Below are positions 59,019 through 64,000 of a stretch of DNA of 64,000 bases, piece by piece. The stretch is taken from positions 8,992,979-9,056,978 of the forward strand of contig CM049321.1 of NCBI GenBank assembly GCA_026874595.1, read 5' to 3'. This DNA comes from Sipunculus nudus (lineage: Eukaryota; Annelida; Sipuncula; Golfingiida; Sipunculidae). Positions within the stretch are counted from its first letter, which is position 1; every line of letters begins with the position of its first letter. The position numbers and the translations under genes are program-made. The notes below the pieces were generated by a model. It ran no database searches. It was not told the origin of the DNA and worked only from the letters and a program-made list of their open reading frames with translations.

Positions 59019-61332
59019 GGCCATCCTTAAAAAGTTCTGTGTTGGGGCTAACCCGGCCGGTCGTGATTTTTGGCTGCGGCTGGAATTTTTTTTTGACATA
59101 TCTGCAAATTAATATTTTTATATGATCTGCCGCAAGCACCTGGGCCCGTAAAAATCTGCCTTCATGTGCTAGAAAAATAGTCCTTCTATTACATTTTTAG
59201 ATGCACTTAATTTCCATAATGAAAGGTATTACCCAACGTCGCCGATCGTTTAATTTGAGCCCTAACAATTAGTCAGGTTGTGCCTATATATATACACGTG
59301 GAACGATCGCGAGAGTAGAAAAACTGCCGGGAAACCGCCATCAAATTTTGTTGTTCTGGCGAAACAGGCTGATAAAAAATATTGAGCAATTATTAATGGT
59401 TCTTATTTGATTTCAAATAAAGCGGAAGCTTACCGCTGTCGCTTTAACTGATTAAATGAAAGTTCTCTCGACATTCATACTGTCAACTGACCAATGTTGG
59501 CATTTAAACCATGTGACACGTTGATTTGCATAAACACGTGCCTGGCCCACGCAAACGTTCTTGTGATTGGCGGAGCGGTCACGCGTCATAGCCAGAGAGC
59601 CAATAAGAGGTCCGTAGTAAAAGTTCTCCCCATATGACTTCATTCATCACTATTTTGGCGGGAAAATGTTCACTAACATCGTGTCGCTTATGCTGGTTAA
59701 AATTTTTCAGCAACACTCACGGTGGCACTGTGAGTAGGCCTATATCAAGCAAATGAAGCGGGCCAATAAATGGAATCTGCAACTGACGATGTGTAACGCA
59801 CGATCTCCACAAATCAGATGTTTGGTATTACAAGAATTGCGTGATTTCGTCAGTTCTGTGGCGATCATGACAGGGTTTTGCGAGGTGTCTGACGCATCGT
59901 TTCTACCGGCCACAGCTGATCAGAACAGACATAACATATAAGCGACTGTATTTTTTTTTGTGTTTCTTTTTAAATGCCTTTGTAAATTTATTTCATTTTA
60001 TTAATAGCTTTTATAATAAACAGATATTTCCTGACCGTACGGCATTACTTGTTTAGACGTAGACGAGATAGAGATCAACATTGCTCGCTCAGTCATTAAT
60101 TACAGAAAAATACTAGAATATCAGCAAAAGCTGACAAAAGCCCTCCGCCAAAAGAGCAGTATTTATGGGTGGTAACAGCAACAAGTATTCATGTAATATT
60201 TGTTCTCACATGGATGTATATCTGTACATATATCTTTTGTTCAAGTTGTGAATTGGAACTAGAGAGGTATGAACTTTGTAAGTCTGGCCCCAGTCTTTGT
60301 GAGTCATGCAGCACTTTCGAGATCATCAAGGCCAATGACCATTCTATATTCCAAAACAATCCATCCAGTGGTTCCTTAGAAATAAGCTCCTAAGTTTTTT
60401 TCTATTATAAGCTCTGTGACCTTGGGTCATCCATCTTGGAACTTGACCGAGATTTTGTTGATATGTATCAGCACCAAAGAAATGAAATTTCTGTGTTGAA
60501 TACTTTTGGAGATATCCTCCTCACATGGTAAATGTTAACACACGCCGGTTATTTTCTATAATTCGCTCTAAAACGTCGAGAAATAAGTCAAGGTCACCCA
60601 TCTTCGAACTTGACCAAGATTTTGTTTGTATATACATCAACACCGAAGAAATAAAATTCCTAATCAGGGTACCGACATCCAATATATGGTTTCATCTTTC
60701 AAAAAGTACAGTTTTACATATATTTATATAAACATTTTATATATTCTACTACCTTATTAGGCATTGACTATTACTAAAGTGTTCATTTATTACCGTCCTT
60801 CTTAATTATACCTATTCACTTGCAAAGGAAATCTCAAACTGCACTCATTTCTACAATTCTGGCACTTGCATACAACACAAAATAAAATTGTCTGCAAATC
60901 CAGAACAAGGCTTACAGGCCTAATGCGAACCTGTGCAATGGGATATACATCAGTTATAATGCTTCCATGATAACATGCTTGACCATTATTGGAAAAGTAC
61001 TTGATAATTTTTCAAATACGTGAATGTTTGACATGTACATGTTCAAAGCATGTACTAAAACATTTTAAACCCAAGTACAGGATTTTAAGCCTGTAATAAA
61101 ACACAAAATCTGTTCAGAGATACCTTGTTGTGCATGTTTCAATGGTATTGAGGCAAGGAATGAATTGAGTACGGGTATGTTATTTGACATAAACCTCGCA
61201 TATACTAATATCCGGTAAAAAAAGGTGAAGTAAACTCCAGATCCTCCTTTAAAAAAAATATTTTTTTCCTCCCTACCTGATGACTTTTTTGGACCAATGT
61301 TAGCCCCAACACAGAAATTTTTAAGGATGGCC
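59019..61332. mobile_element. 2314-bp PIF/Harbinger-like DNA transposon inserted in the 22-bp array
   Basis: The ends are 34-bp inverted repeats with one mismatch, beginning GGCCATCCTTAAAAA and ending GTTGGGGCTAAC. TTA flanks both ends (59016-59018 and 61333-61335). Deleting the element and one TTA restores the array phrase ACCATTATGTACTGAGGG exactly, which proves insertion. A TTA duplication and GG-starting repeats fit PIF/Harbinger. Interior frames (59452-59643 minus, 59753-59941 plus, 60169-60393 plus, 60525-60731 plus) show no DDE transposase or Myb-like signature known to me, so it is probably non-autonomous. Two diverged copies of AACTTGACCRAGATTTTGTT (near 60438 and 60609) form an internal repeat of about 165-170 bp. 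Confidence 0.88.
59281..59770. promoter_or_regulatory. Promoter-like motif cluster inside the transposon
   Basis: CACGTG E-boxes at 59295-59300 and 59535-59540, ATTGG at 59566-59570, CCAAT at 59600-59604 and 59763-59767, and TTTTGGCGGGAAAA (the E2F consensus) at 59653-59666 lie within 490 bp that are CpG-richer than surrounding DNA. A short frame (62 codons, 59753-59941) starts just downstream. Whether this is the element's own promoter or captured host DNA cannot be told. Confidence 0.4.
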
Positions 61333-61416
61333 TTATGTACTGAGGGACAAACCGGGAGGTACTGAGGGACAAACTCTGATGTACTGAGGGACAAACCGTG
61401 ATGTACTGATGGACTG
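61333..61416. repeat. 22-bp minisatellite array (block 2, right part)
   Basis: About four units (TTATGTACTGAGGGACAAAC onward) in the same orientation as the left part, ending at TGATGGACTGTT. Confidence 0.9.
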
Positions 61417-61873
61417 TTATGACAGTCTGATGTTTCTCATGATTAGATGACTAGATATTGCCAATGTATATATATAAAAACACCTGTAGGGCTAGACTAG
61501 TTTACAGATATATTAATACGAATCAATACTCAACATCAGTAAATGTCATATCGGGTTAACACAATCTCTGCTAACATGTATGGATATACTTAAACCTTAC
61601 ACTTTAGGGTTGATTATTTTGAAGCTCAAGCTCATACACCCTTTAGAGCCCAATGTAAAATTTGTTATATTTTCAAAATTTAAGAGAAAAGTAAATACTG
61701 ACAAGTAATATTGTCACAGGATCAATTGGATTAGAAATGTATTATGTTATTAGAAATGTCAGTGATTCAGTCCATGATCAGCCAGCAAATGTGAACAAAA
61801 CTAAATGTAAATCTCTGAGATTCAGAAAATGATACACAGATTAAAAAGGAAGTGTATAATCAATACATATCAG
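61417..61873. other. AT-rich non-coding DNA
   Basis: Nothing recognisable between the two satellite regions. Confidence 0.6.
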
Positions 61874-63068
61874 ATACCTCACAAGATGTATCACAATATG
61901 TGTTGCACCTCAGGTGTATCGCAATATGCATTGCATCTTAGATGTATTGCAGTATGCATTGCACCTTAGATGTATCGCAATATGTATTGCACCTTAGATG
62001 TATCACAATATGTGTTGCACCATAAATGTATCGCAATAGGTATTAAACCTTAGATGTACCACAATCTGTATTGCACCTCAGATGTATCGCAATATGCATT
62101 GCACCTTAGATGTATCGCAATATGTATTGTACCATAAATGTATCACAATAGGTATTAAACCTTAGATGTACCACAATCTGTATTGCACCTCAGATGTATC
62201 GCAATATGCATTGCACCTTAGATGTATATCAATATGTATTCTACCATAAATGTATTGCAATAGGTATTAAACCTTAGATGTACCACAATCTGTATTGCAC
62301 CTCAGATGTATCGCAATATGCATTGCACCTTAGATGTATCGCAATATGTATTGCACCATAAATGTATTGCAATAGGTATTAAACCTTAGATGTACCACAA
62401 TCTGTATTGCACCTCAGATGTATCGCAATATGCATTGCACCTTAGATGTATATCAATATGTATTCTACCATAAATGTATCACAATAGGTATTAAACCTTA
62501 GATGTACCACAATCTGTATTGCACCTCAGATGTATCGCAATATGCATTGCACCTTAGATGTATCGCAATATGTATTGCACCATAAATGTATTGCAATAGG
62601 TATTAAACCTTAAATGTACCACAATCTGTATTGCACCTCAGATGTATCGCAATATGCATTGCACCTTAGATGTATCGCAATATGTATTGCACCATAAATG
62701 TATCGCAATAGGTATTAAACCTTAGATGTACCACAATCTATATTGCACCTCAGATGTATCGCAATATGCATTGCACCTTAGATGTATGGCAATATATATT
62801 GCACCATAAATGTATCACAATAGGTATTTAACCTTAGATGTACCACAATCTGTATTGCACCTCAGATGTTTCGCAATATGCATTGCACCTTAGATGTATC
62901 GCAATATGTATTGCACCATAAATGTATCGCAATAGGTATTAAACCTTAGATGTATCACAATATGTGTTGCACCTCAGATGTAACCCAATATGCATTGCAT
63001 CTTACATGTATTGCAGTATGTATTGCACCTTAGATGTATCACAATATGTATTGCACCTTAGATGTATT
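61874..63068. repeat. 28-bp satellite with a 112-bp higher-order unit
   Basis: The basic unit is GATGTATCGCAATATGCATT-GCACCTTA (28 bp, about 43 copies). From about 62045 on, four variants alternate in fixed order (starting GATGTACCACAATCTG, GATGTATCGCAATATGC, GATGTATCGCAATATGT, AATGTATCGCAATAGG), giving a 112-bp higher-order repeat. Most units contain GCAAT-ATGC-ATTGC, a 5-bp inverted repeat. The outer copies are irregular. Confidence 0.95.
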
Positions 63069-63372
63069 TTCATAGATTCCTCTGAGACAAATAATCCAAA
63101 ATATGACAGAACAGTCATCAGTGTTTGTGATATGTTCATCACTGGTGAACTGAGAAATAAACCAGCCATTCCAGCTGTTGATGTCCAATGTATAGGCGAC
63201 TGACCTTTGTGACATCTTTGTGATGTCACTTTTGTCTTATAAACAGCTCTCAGAACCATATACATGGAAAGTCTTTCATGGAAGAACGTTTTGTTCAGCT
63301 GTACCATAATGAAGCCATGATCAGTCTATAATCAACATGAAAGTGGCGCAAAGTAAATAATTTGGTGTAAAT
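63069..63372. other. Unique sequence flanking the satellite
   Basis: Open frames on both strands (62964-63203 plus, 63002-63307 minus) run in from the satellite. The plus frame continues in unique DNA with FIDSSETNNPKYDR and stops at 63203. No splice support. Confidence 0.45.
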
Positions 63373-63530
63373 CAGAGTTGGGTCCAGAGTTGTATTTGAA
63401 TTACAATAACTTTTTCAAGTAATTGTAACTGTAATCGATTACATTTTCTAATCCTGGAAAGAAATTGTAATCGATTGCTTTTGAAAAGTAATTTTTCAAA
63501 CTATTACTTTTCAATTACTTTTGGGTATAT
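63373..63530 (+). mobile_element. Probable hAT-type element terminus
   Basis: CAGAGTTGGGTCCAGAGTTG is followed by AAGTAATTGTAACTGTAATC and repeated TAATCGATT words, with AGTAATTTTTCAAACTATTA after. A CAGAGTTGGG start with a TAATCGATTA-rich subterminal part is typical of hAT-family non-autonomous elements in animals. The other end is not seen before the window ends. Confidence 0.45.
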
Positions 63531-64000
63531 AATTTGTCTCATATGAATTAATTCATCAAACTGTCAAATTTAATAAGCATACCTGGCTATTAACCAGTTT
63601 CCCATGGTTGTTCATCATGTACTTCAGAGGCACATATGCATTTTAAATAATATTTTTATTATCTCAGGCTACTTGTGAATTTTGACTGAATTAAACAATT
63701 TCCCATCAAAACTATCCCAATGTAAAGACTTCAGGTTACCCTTGGTTATCTGAAATCACTTTCAATTTATTCCTTGGGGTAGCCTGAACCTAATTTCAGG
63801 TTAACCCCATTTTTTTTGGAAAACCTTACTGGTTGATTTGATTCAATGATAAATTTTAATACTTTTAACCAATGATATATTATTTCAATTTACCCTATGA
63901 AAGATACAAGATCTAAAACGTTGAATCGGTCTAACAAAAGCTGTTGCATATTGTTAACAATATTATAAAGTGTATTTTTATTGACTCGCACACTTCGCCA
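63531..64000. other. AT-rich DNA to the window edge
   Basis: CTTCAGGTTACCCTTGGTTA and AATTTCAGGTTAACCCCATT resemble each other and could be part of the element starting at 63373. No gene seen. Confidence 0.4.

Noticed and set aside
1-64000. CRISPR arrays, bacterial operons, rRNA or intact tRNA genes
   Set aside because: None seen. The tandem arrays lack spacer structure and every tRNA-like sequence is fused to a SINE body or lacks a complete fold.

Overview
This window reads as AT-rich, repeat-dense nuclear DNA from an animal, most likely a lophotrochozoan and probably a mollusc (inference). The grounds are: no bacterial-style gene packing; long (TA)n tracts; several tRNA-derived SINE families; a CR1/L2-type LINE tail; small inverted-repeat DNA elements; an element with a tandem-repeat core, a GTCC-type tetranucleotide tract and a CTAG-T end, the plan described for bivalve pearl/HINE elements; and many copies of a repeat family ending in a hairpin followed by GAGCTAAAAA. 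No complete gene is visible. The best coding evidence is one 81-bp internal exon on the minus strand (4015-4095), open in one frame only and bordered by textbook splice sites. So at least the left part of the window is probably intron of a minus-strand gene. A few weaker exon candidates are listed with low confidence.

Layout. 1-6290: non-coding DNA, a tandem-dimer hairpin-ended repeat (2278-3763), the exon, and a strong acceptor with a possible short terminal exon on the other strand (4773-4834). 6298-13200: (TA)n tracts, decayed minisatellites, a 33-bp minisatellite (9701-9979) and a CpG-rich patch with a start-exon-like signal (10540-10920). 13200-25400: a 306-bp MITE with TTA duplications, a pogo-like MITE, repeat copies, a SINE (20701-21000), a 1.1-kb inverted-repeat-bounded element carrying a GGTGGCGCCACC dimer array (21449-22593), and another SINE. 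25400-35150: mostly unique, with several blocks that look like conserved non-coding elements. 35153-37368: a 2.2-kb hairpin-ended element containing three perfect DR1 nuclear-receptor motifs. 37850-49890: decayed tandem DNA, a pyrimidine-rich tract, another hairpin-ended element, a 30-bp minisatellite abutting a SINE head, and a 516-bp MITE candidate. 49894-56660: a SINE nested in an older repeat with visible target duplication, another hairpin-ended copy, the pearl/HINE-like element, SINE fragments and the LINE tail. 56967-63068: a 22-bp minisatellite with a duplicated leader, interrupted by a 2314-bp TTA-flanked DNA transposon with 34-bp terminal inverted repeats, then a 28-bp satellite with a 112-bp higher-order period. 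The right end carries a probable hAT-type terminus.

The most notable system is the 2314-bp PIF/Harbinger-like element. Its insertion into the 22-bp array is unambiguous, because removing it and one TTA restores the array exactly. It carries an internal segment with an E2F consensus, CCAAT boxes and E-boxes but no transposase that I recognise. A second theme is that the hairpin-ended repeats carry perfect nuclear-receptor motifs (an estrogen-response-element palindrome and DR1), which could seed regulatory sites. Identification of families is from pattern knowledge only; no database search was run.
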